Below are positions 1 through 11,314 of a stretch of 64,000 nucleotides of DNA, piece by piece. Under the pieces are notes generated by a model that saw nothing but the letters and a program-made list of their open reading frames with translations, did not search any database and had not been told where the DNA came from. Every line of letters begins with the position of its first letter. Position 1 is the first letter of the stretch. The position numbers were made by a program, and so were the translations under genes. Source of the DNA: an uncultured Lachnospiraceae bacterium (GTDB lineage: Bacteria > Bacillota > Clostridia > Lachnospirales > Lachnospiraceae). The stretch covers positions 51,665-115,664 of the forward strand of contig CANQTH010000002.1 of assembly GCA_947626795.1 (NCBI GenBank), given 5' to 3'.

Positions 1-1
1 G

Positions 2-844
2 AAAGAGGACGGCAGGCTTTCTGAAGCGGAGGGCCGGACCGGGCTGTGGGCATGGAAGCATTTCCACCAGGCGGACGGGACGACGGACTATGTGGAGCTG
101 ACGGGCGACGTGGTGTTCGACGGCGTTGACTTTGGCTACCAGCCGGACAAGATGGTGCTGCACGACGTGAAGATGTACGCCAACGCGGGGCAGAAGATCG
201 CGTTCGTGGGATCCACCGGGGCGGGGAAGACGACGATCACGAATCTGATCAACCGCTTTTACGACATCCAGGACGGAAAGATCCGTTACGACGGCATCAA
301 CGTCAATAAGATCAAAAAAGCGGATTTGCGCCGCTCTTTGGGGATCGTGCTGCAGGATACGCATTTGTTCACGAATACCGTCATGGAGAACATCCGCTAT
401 GGGAAATTGGACGCCACGGATGAGGAAGTTATCGCGGCCGCGAAGCTCGCCAACGCGGACGGGTTCATCCGCAGGCTGCCGGAGGGCTATCAGACGATGC
501 TGACCGGGGACGGGGCGAACTTAAGCCAGGGGCAGCGGCAGCTTCTGGCGATCGCGCGGGCGGCTGTCGCGGATCCGCCGGTGTTGATCCTGGACGAGGC
601 GACAAGCTCCATCGACACGCGCACGGAGCGTCTGGTGCAGGACGGCATGGATAAGCTGATGAAGGGCAGGACGACCTTTGTCATCGCGCACAGGCTCTCC
701 ACGGTGCGCAACAGCGACTGCATCATGGTGCTGGAGCAGGGCAGGATCATCGAGCGCGGCACGCATGACGAGCTGATCGAGCAGAAAGGGAAGTATTACC
801 AGCTCTATACCGGGAAGGCGCCGGAGCTGGCCGGGGCGCTGTAG
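2..844 (+). CDS. ABC transporter (exporter type) ATP-binding domain, C-terminal part; gene begins upstream of window
   Basis: Frame open from base 2; Walker A GSTGAGKTT, signature LSQGQRQ, Walker B VLILDEATSSID, H-loop IAHRLST. Confidence 0.93.
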   Translation, partial: KEDGRLSEAEGRTGLWAWKHFHQADGTTDYVELTGDVVFDGVDFGYQPDKMVLHDVKMYANAGQKIAFVGSTGAGKTTITNLINRFYDIQDGKIRYDGINVNKIKKADLRRSLGIVLQDTHLFTNTVMENIRYGKLDATDEEVIAAAKLANADGFIRRLPEGYQTMLTGDGANLSQGQRQLLAIARAAVADPPVLILDEATSSIDTRTERLVQDGMDKLMKGRTTFVIAHRLSTVRNSDCIMVLEQGRIIERGTHDELIEQKGKYYQLYTGKAPELAGAL

Positions 845-983
845 CAGATTTTCCGAATCTGAAATTTTAGGAAATAAGTCTGGAAAAGAAGCGGGAAAGG
901 GAGTATAATAAGAGCAGCGCAGCCATGCGGGATACGCTTTTCCGGCGCGTGGCTGGGAAAAAGGCACGGAGGAGGAATTTGCG

Positions 984-2291
984 TTGCAGAAGACAGAGAA
1001 GAGCAGGAAGCTATTGATGAAGCTGGCTGGCATCGCGGCGGGACCAATCCTGGTGATCGGCGTCATTTCGTTTGTCATCTTTAAGCTCGTTTCCGCAAAT
1101 TACATTTCGGCGATGGCCGGGACGATCGCGGTAGCGGTCATTGACATTTTGATCTTTGTCGGCGTTTTGGCTGCGATCCGGTGGCTGTTCGGGATGCTGT
1201 ACAAGATCATGGGGAACTTGGGGCAGATCGCGGACGGGACGCTGAGCATGGAAGAGAATAAGCTGGCGGAGCGCAAGGACGAGGTCGGATCCATGGCCCG
1301 CTCCATGAACGATATGGTCGTGGCGTTCGCGCAGGTCGTCACGAGCGTGAAGGAGGCGACGGAGTCCCTGGAGGGCGTCGCGCAGGACTTTAACAATTCC
1401 TTCCGGAACGTGGAATCCGCCATGGACCATATGGGCAAGGAAGTGGACTCGATCGGGGCGAACACGATCTCGCAGTCCGAGCGGACGCAGGACATCGGGG
1501 CGCAGATCATGGACATGAGCCAGGCCATCGACGTGATCGCCCGGAACGTGGATATGCTGGTGCAGAGTGCGGACACGATGAAAGACTGCAGCAGCACGGC
1601 GGAAGAGATCATGAAGGAGCTGTTTTCCATCAACGAGACGAGCAGCAAGGCGATCGCGGACGTGCGGTCACAGACGGACGTCACGAACCAGTCCGCGATG
1701 CAGATCCGCACGGTGACGGAGATCATCGCCGGAATCTCAAGCCAGACGAACCTCCTTGCGCTGAACGCGAGCATCGAGGCGGCGCGGGCCGGGGAACAGG
1801 GCCGGGGCTTCGCGGTCGTTGCGGATGAGATACGCGATTTGGCGGATCAGTCGCGGGAGTCTTCCGAGCAGATCAACGCGATTGTCAACGAGCTGATCCA
1901 GAATTCCAACGTGAGCGTCGATATCACGCAGAAGGTGACGGATGCGTTTGTCCAGCAGACGGAGAAGATCCGGGAGACGGAGGGCGTGTTCTCTTCCCTG
2001 AACCAGGAGATCGACCAGGTGGACGGCGCGATCCGCGGGATCGCATCCGAGGTGACGGGGCTGAAAGGGTCGAAGGACATCATTAACGACGGCGTTGCGA
2101 CCCTGACGCAGGCAGCGGAGGAGAACTCCGTCAGCGCGCAGGAGACGTTAAATTCCATGGACGAATTTAAGGGGATCGTGGAAGAGTACAAGGCGTCTTC
2201 CGGGCGCATCTCGGAAGTGGCGTCCAGCCTGGTGGGCAATATCAGGAAATTTAACGTGAAGAAATTAAAAGAAGAGGCAGGCCAGATCTGA
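984..2291 (+). CDS. Methyl-accepting chemotaxis protein
   Basis: N-terminal TM helices, HAMP-like region, conserved hairpin [43 protein letters not shown]; upstream GGAGGAGG. Confidence 0.93.
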   Translation: MQKTEKSRKLLMKLAGIAAGPILVIGVISFVIFKLVSANYISAMAGTIAVAVIDILIFVGVLAAIRWLFGMLYKIMGNLGQIADGTLSMEENKLAERKDEVGSMARSMNDMVVAFAQVVTSVKEATESLEGVAQDFNNSFRNVESAMDHMGKEVDSIGANTISQSERTQDIGAQIMDMSQAIDVIARNVDMLVQSADTMKDCSSTAEEIMKELFSINETSSKAIADVRSQTDVTNQSAMQIRTVTEIIAGISSQTNLLALNASIEAARAGEQGRGFAVVADEIRDLADQSRESSEQINAIVNELIQNSNVSVDITQKVTDAFVQQTEKIRETEGVFSSLNQEIDQVDGAIRGIASEVTGLKGSKDIINDGVATLTQAAEENSVSAQETLNSMDEFKGIVEEYKASSGRISEVASSLVGNIRKFNVKKLKEEAGQI

Positions 2292-2320
2292 CCAGATAAC
2301 GGGGCCTAAGAAGCAAGCCG

Positions 2321-2360
2321 GAGGCCTCCCGCTCAAAGCGGGAGGAACTCTGGCTTGCGC
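2321..2360. terminator. Bidirectional hairpin between convergent MCP and PHP genes
   Basis: CCTCCCGCT-CAA-AGCGGGAGG perfect stem at about 2325-2345, partly extended by AGCAAGCC/GGCTTGC arms. Confidence 0.5.
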
Positions 2361-3136
2361 TGCTTAAATACGGCATAATACCGGAATCCGGCGGCTTTTA
2401 GGATGTCCGGCGCTTTCTGGAAGCTGTGCGCCACGTCCTCCGGCTTGTGGGCGTCCGCGCCGATCGTGACGATCTCCCCGCCCAGCTCGCGGTAGCGGGA
2501 CAGGATCTCTTCCGTGGGATTGGGATGCCCAAGCCCGTACCGGAACCCTCCGGTATTGATCTCGATGCCCTTGCCTTTTTGGATGAGCGCGCGCAGGATC
2601 TCGTCGATGACGTCCGCGAATTTGCGGTAGGAGTAGAACTTGTTCTTGTTCGGGCCATAGCGCACGATGTAATCGATATGGCCGTACACGTCGAAGAAGT
2701 CGAAAACGCCCAGGTTCTCCAGGAGGTACTCAAAATATTCCCGGTAAGCCTCATCCTCCGTCTTCCCCTCGAAATATCCCGGGTAATAGGGATCCATGTG
2801 GTGGATCAGGTGGGAAGAGCCGATGATGAAGTCGTATGGGTGGGCGGCCGCGATCTCGGGAAGCTTGTCCTTCAAGTGCGGCTGCAGGCCTGTCTCCATG
2901 CCGATGAGGATCGGAAGCCTCCCGCGGTAGCGTTCCTGCGCCTGCCGCATTTCCTGAAAATATTCGTCGGCGTCAAAAAAGTAATTTTCCGGCAGGCCTT
3001 CCGGATAATCTAAGTCCATGTGGTCGGTAAAGCAGATCCCGGCAAGGCCCTTGCGAACCGCGGCGTCCGCCATGCTGCTGACGTCCGCTTCGCAGTCCCC
3101 GGAAAAGTGTGTGTGCATATGTGTGTCCCAAAGCAT
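2333..3136 (-). CDS. PHP-domain histidinol-phosphatase family protein
   Basis: MLWDTHMHTHFSGD PHP motif I, GADAHKPEDV near the C-terminus; start chosen at Met with GGAGG upstream (3136) rather than the longer ORF. Confidence 0.85.
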   Translation of the reverse strand: MLWDTHMHTHFSGDCEADVSSMADAAVRKGLAGICFTDHMDLDYPEGLPENYFFDADEYFQEMRQAQERYRGRLPILIGMETGLQPHLKDKLPEIAAAHPYDFIIGSSHLIHHMDPYYPGYFEGKTEDEAYREYFEYLLENLGVFDFFDVYGHIDYIVRYGPNKNKFYSYRKFADVIDEILRALIQKGKGIEINTGGFRYGLGHPNPTEEILSRYRELGGEIVTIGADAHKPEDVAHSFQKAPDILKAAGFRYYAVFKQRKPEFLPL

Positions 3137-3403
3137 AGGAAATCCTCCTTCCAGGCCCGCGCGCCGTCCGGCGTTCCGCCGCCGCCGGGGCGCGCCTCCC
3201 ACGTCATTATACACGGGAAACGGACCGGGGTCAACCGGGCGGCGGGAACTGTTACCGCTCAATGGGACGTGAAACAGGGGTGAGCAGGCTCCATTTGCGA
3301 AGCAAATTTACAAATGAGCCTGCGAAGTTGCAGTTCGCTGGCCAACCAGCGAACTGTAACAACGTGAATCTTGAAAAAGGTAGTGAAAAGATGAAAAAGA
3401 GAC

Positions 3404-3432
3404 TTGAATTTTTCTAAGACATTAGGTAAAAT
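3404..3432 (+). promoter_or_regulatory. Putative sigma-A promoter of gapA
   Basis: TTGAAT (3404-3409) - 17 bp - TAAAAT (3427-3432). Confidence 0.6.
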
Positions 3433-3488
3433 GTAGGTAGTTTGGGTAATCTATCCAAAAAATACAATTAAATTCAGGAGGAATTATC

Positions 3489-4505
3489 ATGTCAGTAAGA
3501 GTAGCAATCAATGGTTTTGGACGTATTGGGCGCTTGGCATTCAGGCAGATGTTTGGCGCGGAAGGGTATGAAGTAGTGGCGATCAACGATCTGACAAGCC
3601 CGAAGATGCTCGCGCACTTGTTGAAGTATGATTCATCCCAGGGGAAATATGAGAAGGCGGACAAGGTATCCGCTGGCGAGGATTCGATCACGGTAGACGG
3701 GAAAGAGATCAAGATCTACGCGTTCCCGGATGCGAATAACTGCCCGTGGGGCGAGCTGAAAGTGGACGTTGTCCTGGAATGCTCCGGTTTCTATACCTCC
3801 AAGGCAAAAGCGCAGGCTCATATTAACGCGGGCGCGCGCAAGGTCGTTATCTCCGCTCCGGCAGGGAATGACCTCCCGACCATCGTATACAACACCAACC
3901 ATACGACGCTGAAGGCGGACGACACCATCATCTCCGCTGCTTCCTGCACGACGAACTGCTTAGCTCCGATGGCTGACGCGCTGAACAAGTATGCGCCGAT
4001 CCAGTCCGGCATCATGTGCACCATCCACGCATATACAGGCGACCAGATGACGTTAGACGGCCCGCAGAGGAAGGGCGACCTTCGCAGGTCCCGCGCGGCT
4101 GCAGTGAACATCGTTCCGAACAGCACGGGCGCGGCGAAGGCGATCGGCCTTGTTATCCCGGAACTGAACGGCAAGCTGATCGGCTCCGCGCAGCGTGTTC
4201 CGACCCCGACAGGCTCCACCACGATCCTGACGGCTGTCGTTAAGAAAGCGGACGTGACCGTAGAAGGCATCAACGCAGCGATGAAGGCTGCTCAGAACGA
4301 ATCCTTCGGGTACAACGAGGACGAGATCGTTTCGAGCGATATCGTAGGCATGAGGTTTGGCTCCCTGTTTGACGCTACGCAGACAATGGTATCCAAGATC
4401 TCTGACGATCTGTATGAAGTGCAGGTTGTTTCCTGGTATGACAATGAGAACAGCTACACAAGCCAGATGGTCCGCACGATCAAATACTTTAGCGAGTTAG
4501 CATAA
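3489..4505 (+). CDS. gapA: Glyceraldehyde-3-phosphate dehydrogenase
   Basis: [16 protein letters not shown], catalytic [13 protein letters not shown]-terminal [16 protein letters not shown]. Confidence 0.97.
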   Translation: MSVRVAINGFGRIGRLAFRQMFGAEGYEVVAINDLTSPKMLAHLLKYDSSQGKYEKADKVSAGEDSITVDGKEIKIYAFPDANNCPWGELKVDVVLECSGFYTSKAKAQAHINAGARKVVISAPAGNDLPTIVYNTNHTTLKADDTIISAASCTTNCLAPMADALNKYAPIQSGIMCTIHAYTGDQMTLDGPQRKGDLRRSRAAAVNIVPNSTGAAKAIGLVIPELNGKLIGSAQRVPTPTGSTTILTAVVKKADVTVEGINAAMKAAQNESFGYNEDEIVSSDIVGMRFGSLFDATQTMVSKISDDLYEVQVVSWYDNENSYTSQMVRTIKYFSELA

Positions 4506-4807
4506 GTCGGACAGGCAAGGTCCGGGTTGTAACGGTAAGATATCCTGCCCGGAAGGCTTTTCGCGGCATGGGAGGGCTTGGCGGCCTTCCCGGCGCCGCA
4601 GGGAGGGGCTGCCGCAAGATGCACGTTCCATCCAGGGCAATGGGCTGACGGAATCACCGCGCCTATCGCCCGGGGGATCGCGGCATTTTGCAACAGCCCC
4701 TTTCGTCCCCTTGCGGGGAAGGCGCCGCGCGAGGCCCCGGGACGGGTCGAAGCCCGCGCCCGCCTAAGCGGGGCGGCAGGAAAAATGGAATTTAGGAGGG
4801 AAAGATC

Positions 4808-6016
4808 ATGTCTTTAAATAAAGTTTCCGTAGACGATATAGACGTAAAGGGAAAACGCGTCCTTTGCAGGTGCGATTTCAACGTGCCGTTAAAAGAAGGG
4901 AAGATCACGGATGAGAACCGCCTCGTGGCGGCGCTTCCGACCATCAAGAAATTGATCGCGGACGGCGGGAAAGTGATCCTTTGCTCCCATCTTGGGAAGC
5001 CGAAGGGCGAGCCGAAGCCGGAATTGTCCCTGGCTCCGGTGGCGGCAAGGCTGTCCGAGCTGTTAGGGCAGGAAGTAAAGTTCGCGGCGGATCCGGAAGC
5101 CGTAGGCCCGAATGCCAAGGCGGCCGTAGAAGCGATGAAGGACGGGGAGGTCATCCTGTTAGAGAACACGCGTTACCGCGCGGAGGAGACGAAGAACGGC
5201 GAGGCGTTCTCCAAGGATCTTGCTTCCCTTTGCGATATCTTCGTGAACGACGCGTTCGGGACGGCGCACAGGGCGCACTGCTCTAACGTCGGCGTGTCCA
5301 GCCTTGTGGATACCGCGGCGGTCGGCTACCTGATGCAGAAGGAGATCGATTTCCTGGGGAATGCGGTTGAGAACCCGGTAAGGCCGTTCGTCGCGATCTT
5401 GGGCGGCGCGAAAGTGGCGGACAAGCTCAACGTGATCTCCAACTTATTGGAAAAATGCGACACCCTGATCATCGGCGGCGGCATGGCTTATACGTTCTTA
5501 AAGGCGCAGGGCTATGAGATCGGCAAGTCCCTGGTTGACGATACCAAGCTGGATTACTGCAAGGAAATGATCGCAAAGGCGGACAAGCTCGGCAAGAAGC
5601 TCCTGCTTCCGGTTGACTCCGCGACGATCACGGAGTTCCCGAACCCGATCGACGCCCCGGTAGAGGTGGAGATGTATGATTCCGACAAGATGCCGGCGGA
5701 TCGGGAAGGCTGCGACATCGGGCCGAAGACGGCGGAGCTGTTCGCGGAGGCGGTGAAGTCCGCGAAGACCGTTGTTTGGAACGGGCCGATGGGCGTATTC
5801 GAGAACCCGACGCTTGCGAAAGGCACGATCGCCGTTGCGAAGGCATTGGCGGAGACGGACGCGACGACCATTATTGGCGGCGGCGATTCCGCGGCGGCTG
5901 TGAACCAGTTGGGCTTTGGCGACAAGATGAGCCATATCTCCACGGGCGGCGGCGCTTCCCTGGAGTTTTTGGAAGGCAAGGAGCTTCCGGGCGTGGCGGC
6001 TGCTACGGACAAATAG
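4808..6016 (+). CDS. pgk: Phosphoglycerate kinase
   Basis: [34 protein letters not shown] motifs; GGAGG upstream. Confidence 0.97.
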   Translation: MSLNKVSVDDIDVKGKRVLCRCDFNVPLKEGKITDENRLVAALPTIKKLIADGGKVILCSHLGKPKGEPKPELSLAPVAARLSELLGQEVKFAADPEAVGPNAKAAVEAMKDGEVILLENTRYRAEETKNGEAFSKDLASLCDIFVNDAFGTAHRAHCSNVGVSSLVDTAAVGYLMQKEIDFLGNAVENPVRPFVAILGGAKVADKLNVISNLLEKCDTLIIGGGMAYTFLKAQGYEIGKSLVDDTKLDYCKEMIAKADKLGKKLLLPVDSATITEFPNPIDAPVEVEMYDSDKMPADREGCDIGPKTAELFAEAVKSAKTVVWNGPMGVFENPTLAKGTIAVAKALAETDATTIIGGGDSAAAVNQLGFGDKMSHISTGGGASLEFLEGKELPGVAAATDK

Positions 6017-6040
6017 GAAGGATAAGAAAGGATAAGGATT

Positions 6041-6790
6041 ATGGCAAGAAAGAAGATCATTGCAGGAAACTGGAAAATGAATAAGACGCCGAGCGAGGCG
6101 GTCGCTTTGGTGAACGAATTGAAGCCGCTGGTGGCGACGGAGGACGCGGACGTCGTGTTCTGCGTGCCGGCGATCGATATCATCCCGGCGATGGAGGCCG
6201 CGAAAGGCTCCAACATCCAGATCGGCGCGGAGAATATGTATTTTGAGGAGAGCGGCGCGTACACAGGGGAGATCGCCCCGAATATGCTGACCGACGCGGG
6301 CGTGAAGTATGTGATCATCGGCCATTCCGAGCGCAGGGAATACTTTGCGGAGACGGACGAGACGGTGAACAAGAAAGTCTTGAAGGCGTTCGAGCATGGC
6401 ATTACGCCGATCATCTGCTGCGGCGAGTCTTTGACGCAGCGCAAGCAGGGCATCTACATCGACTGGATCCGTATGCAGATCAAGATCGCGTTCCAGAACG
6501 TGACGGCGGATCAGGCGAAGACGGCCGTGATCGCTTACGAGCCGATCTGGGCGATCGGGACGGGCGAGACAGCCACTTCCGACCAGGCGGAGGAAGTATG
6601 CGCGGCGATCCGCGCGTGCATCCGGGAAGTATACGACGAGGCGACTGCGGACGCGATCCGCATCCAGTACGGCGGGTCCGTCAACGCGGGCAACGCGGCG
6701 GAGCTGTTCGCGAAGCCGGACATTGACGGCGGCCTGGTAGGCGGCGCGTCCTTGAAGGCTGACTTCGGCAAGATCGTCAATTATAAATAA
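6041..6790 (+). CDS. tpiA: Triosephosphate isomerase
   Basis: [35 protein letters not shown] motifs. Confidence 0.97.
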   Translation: MARKKIIAGNWKMNKTPSEAVALVNELKPLVATEDADVVFCVPAIDIIPAMEAAKGSNIQIGAENMYFEESGAYTGEIAPNMLTDAGVKYVIIGHSERREYFAETDETVNKKVLKAFEHGITPIICCGESLTQRKQGIYIDWIRMQIKIAFQNVTADQAKTAVIAYEPIWAIGTGETATSDQAEEVCAAIRACIREVYDEATADAIRIQYGGSVNAGNAAELFAKPDIDGGLVGGASLKADFGKIVNYK

Positions 6791-6907
6791 GGGACAGCGG
6801 CGTTAGGCAGGACGCTGCGCGCATGAATGCGCGGGATGTGCGGTAAGAAGCTGTTTTGCGGCCGCGCATCCGCGCGCAGGATGCGTAAGCCTACCCGCTT
6901 TGTTTTT

Positions 6908-6939
6908 GCGGTCGGAAGAAAAGTCCGATCGCTTTTTTT
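6908..6939 (+). terminator. Rho-independent terminator after tpiA
   Basis: GCGGTCGGA-N7-TCCGATCGC followed by TTTTTTT. Confidence 0.7.
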
Positions 6940-7043
6940 GTTCCCTTTTTTGCATTGAAAAAAGAAGAGGAATGGTATAAAATATCCCTAGCAGGAACAA
7001 AAGGAAGGGTTGGAAGGCCCAGCGCAGGGAAGGAGAGTCTTTT

Positions 7044-8009
7044 ATGTGTGGGAAATCATATAAAAAAGCCGTAGGGATCGTTTTGGCGTGCAGCCTCATG
7101 TTATCAAACGTATTTGCGGCGGGGGCGGAAGCAAAGTCCCCGATCAGCTCCATTTGCAAGGACGGCGAGTGGAACGTGCTCAAGATCGTGAACAAGGAAC
7201 GCGAGAGCATAGGCCTTGTGCCGCTTAGCATGACGAAAGGGCTGCAGGATGCGGTGCATATCCGAGCGGAGGAGCTTGTCCGCAAGTTCAGCCACACGAG
7301 GCCGGGCGGAAAGGATTGCTTTACCGTGCTGGACGAGGTTGGGAGCGATATTTTCAACGCCGTTGGCGAGAATATCGCAGCGGGGTATATGTTCCCGGAA
7401 ACGGTGATGAACGGCTGGATGAACAGCCCGGGGCATCGGGCGAATATCCTGAGCGGGGCGTATACGCATATCGGCGTGGGCTATACGTATAACGGATCGG
7501 CGCAATATAAGTATTATTGGACGCAGATGTTCGGGGGCGCCTGCGCGCCGCAGTCCATCTCGGTGAAAAACGGCTCAACGGTCAAGTCCTATCAGAAGGG
7601 GACGTCCATCGAGGACATGGACCGCGTGCTTGTCGTGAAGTGCCAGCATGGGAAGGGGTACATCCCGCTGGATTCCAGCATGTGTCCCAGGTATAAGAAG
7701 AACGCCGCGGGGACGCAGACCGTGAAAGTGAGCTTTGGCGGGAAGTCCGCGAGCTTCAAGGTGCGGATCGGCGGGACAAGCATCAAGAAGGCGAAAGTCA
7801 CAAATGTGAAAAAGAAGGTCTATAACGGGAAGGCGCAGAAGCAGAACCCGAAAGTCGTCCTGAACGGGAAGAAGCTGGTGAAGGGCAAGGATTACGCCCT
7901 CTCTTACAAGAATAACAAAAAAGTGGGGACGGCGACGCTGATCATAACCGGGAAAGGGAAATACAGCGGAACGATCAAAAAGACGTTCAAGATCGTAAGG
8001 AAAAAGTAG
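7044..8009 (+). CDS. Secreted CAP/SCP (PR-1-like) domain protein with C-terminal basic repeat domain
   Basis: Signal peptide, NKERESIGLVPL, FSHTRPGG, ENIAAGY, GWMNSPGHRANIL. Confidence 0.88.
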   Translation: MCGKSYKKAVGIVLACSLMLSNVFAAGAEAKSPISSICKDGEWNVLKIVNKERESIGLVPLSMTKGLQDAVHIRAEELVRKFSHTRPGGKDCFTVLDEVGSDIFNAVGENIAAGYMFPETVMNGWMNSPGHRANILSGAYTHIGVGYTYNGSAQYKYYWTQMFGGACAPQSISVKNGSTVKSYQKGTSIEDMDRVLVVKCQHGKGYIPLDSSMCPRYKKNAAGTQTVKVSFGGKSASFKVRIGGTSIKKAKVTNVKKKVYNGKAQKQNPKVVLNGKKLVKGKDYALSYKNNKKVGTATLIITGKGKYSGTIKKTFKIVRKK

Positions 8010-9065
8010 ATGAGGATGGAAGATTTTTCCTGGGAGCCGCTTGTGGAGCCGCTTCTGGAATGGTTCCGCGGGAACGCCAGGGCGCTTCCCTGGCGCGAGG
8101 ACGCCACGCCGTACCGCGTGTGGGTGTCGGAGATCATGCTGCAGCAGACCAGGGTGGAAGCGGTGAAGCCGTATTTTGAGCGGTTTGTGGACGCGCTCCC
8201 TTCCATACAGGATTTGGCAGAATGCGAAGAGGACAAATTGCTAAAACTATGGGAAGGGCTTGGATATTATAACCGGGCGCGGAATATGCAGGCCACCGCC
8301 CGGACGGTGACGGAGGAATACGGCGGGGAGCTTCCGGCGGATCACGAGAAGCTTTTGGGCTTAAAGGGCGTCGGGCGTTATACGGCGGGCGCGATCGCCT
8401 CCATCGCCTATCAGATCCCTGTCCCGGCAGTGGACGGCAACGTCCTGCGCGTCGTCGCCAGGGTTTCGGCGGACGATGCGGATATCATGAGGCAGCAGAC
8501 CCGCGCGAGGGCGGAGCAGGCGTTGGCAAAAGTCATCCCGAAGGATCGTGCCGGAGCGTTCAACCAGGCGCTGATGGAGCTGGGCGCGACTGTCTGCCTG
8601 CCCAACGGCGCGCCGCTGTGCGCGGGCTGTCCCTGGGCGGATTTTTGCGAGGCGCGCAAAAGGGAGATCTGGCAGGAACTTCCGGTGAAGAGCAAGGCGA
8701 AGCCCAGACGGGTCGAGGAAAAAACGGTGTTCGTCATACGGGACGGCGGGCGGGTCGCGCTCCATAAGCGTCCGGCGCGGGGGCTTCTGGCGGGTATGTA
8801 TGAATTTCCCAATACGTCGGGGCATCTGACGGAGGAAGAGGCGCTGCGCTGGGCGAAAGGGAAGAAGCTTACGCCCATCCGGATCCGGGAGCTGGGGCCT
8901 GCGAAGCATATTTTTTCCCATGTGGAGTGGCACATGGTCGGCTATGCCATCCGCGTGGACGAGCTTGCCGAGCAAAAAAACGGGATGCTGTTCGTGGATG
9001 CGGCGGATTCGAGGGAACGTTATCCGATCCCGGCCGCTTTCGGGGCATATGCGGAGCGCGTATAG
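8010..9065 (+). CDS. mutY: A/G-specific adenine glycosylase
   Basis: LPWREDATPYRVWVSEIMLQQTRVE, GVGRYTAGAIASIAY, 4Fe-4S cysteines CLPNGAPLCAGCPWADFC, C-terminal NUDIX-like domain. Confidence 0.95.
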   Translation: MRMEDFSWEPLVEPLLEWFRGNARALPWREDATPYRVWVSEIMLQQTRVEAVKPYFERFVDALPSIQDLAECEEDKLLKLWEGLGYYNRARNMQATARTVTEEYGGELPADHEKLLGLKGVGRYTAGAIASIAYQIPVPAVDGNVLRVVARVSADDADIMRQQTRARAEQALAKVIPKDRAGAFNQALMELGATVCLPNGAPLCAGCPWADFCEARKREIWQELPVKSKAKPRRVEEKTVFVIRDGGRVALHKRPARGLLAGMYEFPNTSGHLTEEEALRWAKGKKLTPIRIRELGPAKHIFSHVEWHMVGYAIRVDELAEQKNGMLFVDAADSRERYPIPAAFGAYAERV

Positions 9066-9198
9066 AGTCGGAAGGATGCGGGGAGCGCGGAGATGCCGGA
9101 AGATGCAGACCGTGCAGGGCCGCGCATAGCGGCCGGAAGATGCGGGCGCGCGGAGATGCCGGGGCAGCCGGGAAGATACGAGACGCGGGAGGGCGATT

Positions 9199-11129
9199 AT
9201 GGCGCAGATGGTCATCATATGTTTGCTGATGGTTTTTGTTTTGGGGATCGAGTTTGCCATTTATGGCGTTGGGTTTCAGAAGCTGTTCCGGCTGGAGCTT
9301 GCGGGATATGAGACGGTGCTCGCGGGCTTTTTTGCGTATTTCGGGCTGTTCCAGGCCGCGGCGCTGCCGATGATCTTGCTGCAGCGGCCGTTCCACGAGC
9401 TGATGTGGCTGTGGGTCGCCGTCAGCATCGCCCTCAACTGCCTGATCCTGGCGACGGCAAAGGAGATCCTGTTCGGCTGGCTGCGCGGCATGGGCGCGGC
9501 TATTCGGCGCATGGGCGGCGCGTTATTTTTTATAGCGCTGCTGCTTTTGGGGTTCACCTGCTATTTTCAGTGGGCGCAGCATTACCTTGGCTGGGACACT
9601 TCTTTTTATATCGGGACGGTCAACACGACGCTGCACACGGATACGATGTATGTCTATGACGGCAATTCCGGGCTTTTGGCGTCCACGCTCCCGTTCCGCT
9701 ACGCGCTGTCCGCGTTTTATATGCATTCCGCGCTGCTTTGCCGCGTGGGCGGCGTGAGCGCGATGATGGCGCAGAAATGCGTGATGGGGACGATCTGCGT
9801 CGGGATGCACGGGGCGATCCTGTTCGCGCTGGGGCGGCGGCTGTTCCCCAGGAAAGAAAAAGCCGCGCTGCTTTTCGTGTGCGTGGTATTGCTTTTGAAT
9901 TACGGGCTTAATACGATCTACGCGTCCTCCAGCTTTTTGCTGGTGCGCGCTTACGAGGCGAAGGGATTTTGCGCGAACGTCGTGATCCCGGCGGTATTTT
10001 ACGGGATCTTCTGCGTGTGGGCGGACGCGGGAAAACGGGAGCCGTGGTACCTGCTGTTTGCCGTCGGGTTTGCCAGCGTCCCGGTTTCCATGTCCTCGCT
10101 GCTGATCGTCCCGGTCATGATCGGGATGGCGGCGCTTGTGGAATGCGTCCTGCAAAAGGATTGGAAGGTCTTAGGGAGGGGCGTCTTGTGCGCGCTCCCC
10201 AACGGGGCGTACCTTCTGGCATACTTTTTATATGCGCAGGGCTTTTTGCGGATCATGATTCATTAGATGGGAAGGCTTCCGCCTCTATGGGCGGCGAGCA
10301 GCAAGCGAGTCTCGAAAGAGGTAAGGTTATGTATGGGATAGAGGGAATTGTCCAGACGATTCGGGAATATGCGGGGGAGTCGGCGTTTCTGCCAGTTTTT
10401 TTCATCTGCCTGGCGGCCTGCTTTTGTTCGGCGGGCGAAAAGGGGAAAAAGCGGATCGCGAGCCTTTTTTGCCTGAGCGTCGTGTTTGTATTTAACAATC
10501 TGGCCATGAAGGTGTTGGGAAAGTTTGCGGACACGAGCACGTATTACCGCTTTTTGTGGGCGGTCCCGCTGTTTTTGGTGATCGGGCATGCCGTGACAAA
10601 GGCGGTCGCGGGCCAGAAGAGGCTTTGGCAGAAGGCGTTCGTGGCGGCTCTGGCGCTGATCGTGTTTTTTGGCTGGAAGGGCGGCGGCTTCTTTACGGAA
10701 GGCAGCCTGCGCGTCTGGGAAAACGAGTATGACATTTCCGGGGAGCTGATGGGGGCGTACCGCTTGATCGAGGGCGACGCGAAAGAGGAAAGCCCGGTCG
10801 TCATCTTTGACATGGAGGCCCAGATGGCCTCGCGGATCTACAACCCGTCCATCCGATGGGGGATCAGCCGCAACGCGTATGTGAAATACAACGACGCGGA
10901 AGGGTACAAGAACGTGGAAAAGCGTTATCGGCCGGAAAAGGCCCTCATCCATGCGGTGAATTTCGGGATGCAGACGGAGAGCGGGCGGCTCGGGAAAGCG
11001 CTTCGGAAGAAAAAGGTGGATTATATCGTGACGTTCACGGCGTTTGGGATGGACGCTTATTTCGACGGGCTGGGGTATGGGCTGATCGGCGAGAGCGGAA
11101 GCCGAAGCGTCTATGCGAGAAAAGGATAG
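9199..11129 (+). pseudogene. Polytopic membrane protein of DUF6077-like type, apparently split by a frameshift near 10265
   Basis: ORF 9199-10266 (frame 1) ends ...GFLRIMIH*; frame 3 continues through 11129 with further TM helices (GIVQTIREYAGESAFLPVFFICLAACF...) and a C-terminal soluble segment; family label is tentative. Confidence 0.55.
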
Positions 11130-11233
11130 GCATACGGAAGCCGGATCGCCTGTACAAGAAAAGAACAGGCAAACAGGGCTGAAGCGCCTATGCGAGAAAA
11201 GGATAGGCATACGGAAGCCGGATCGCCTGTGCG
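11104..11233 (+). repeat. Imperfect tandem duplication, period 77 bp, at the 3' end of the membrane-protein gene
   Basis: GAAGCGYCTATGCGAGAAAAGGATAGGCATACGGAAGCCGGATCGCCTGT at 11104 and again at 11181. Confidence 0.85.
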
Positions 11234-11314
11234 AAAAAGGAACAGGCCGCGTAACATTTTTAGGATCTGCGTCATATCATATGGATAAGTGCAGGAAGTA
11301 AGTAAGAGGTGCTT

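Noticed and set aside
4506-4807. GC-rich 300-bp gapA-pgk gap as a structured RNA
   Set aside because: Some stems are visible but no recognisable ncRNA family or convincing extended structure by eye; not enough support.
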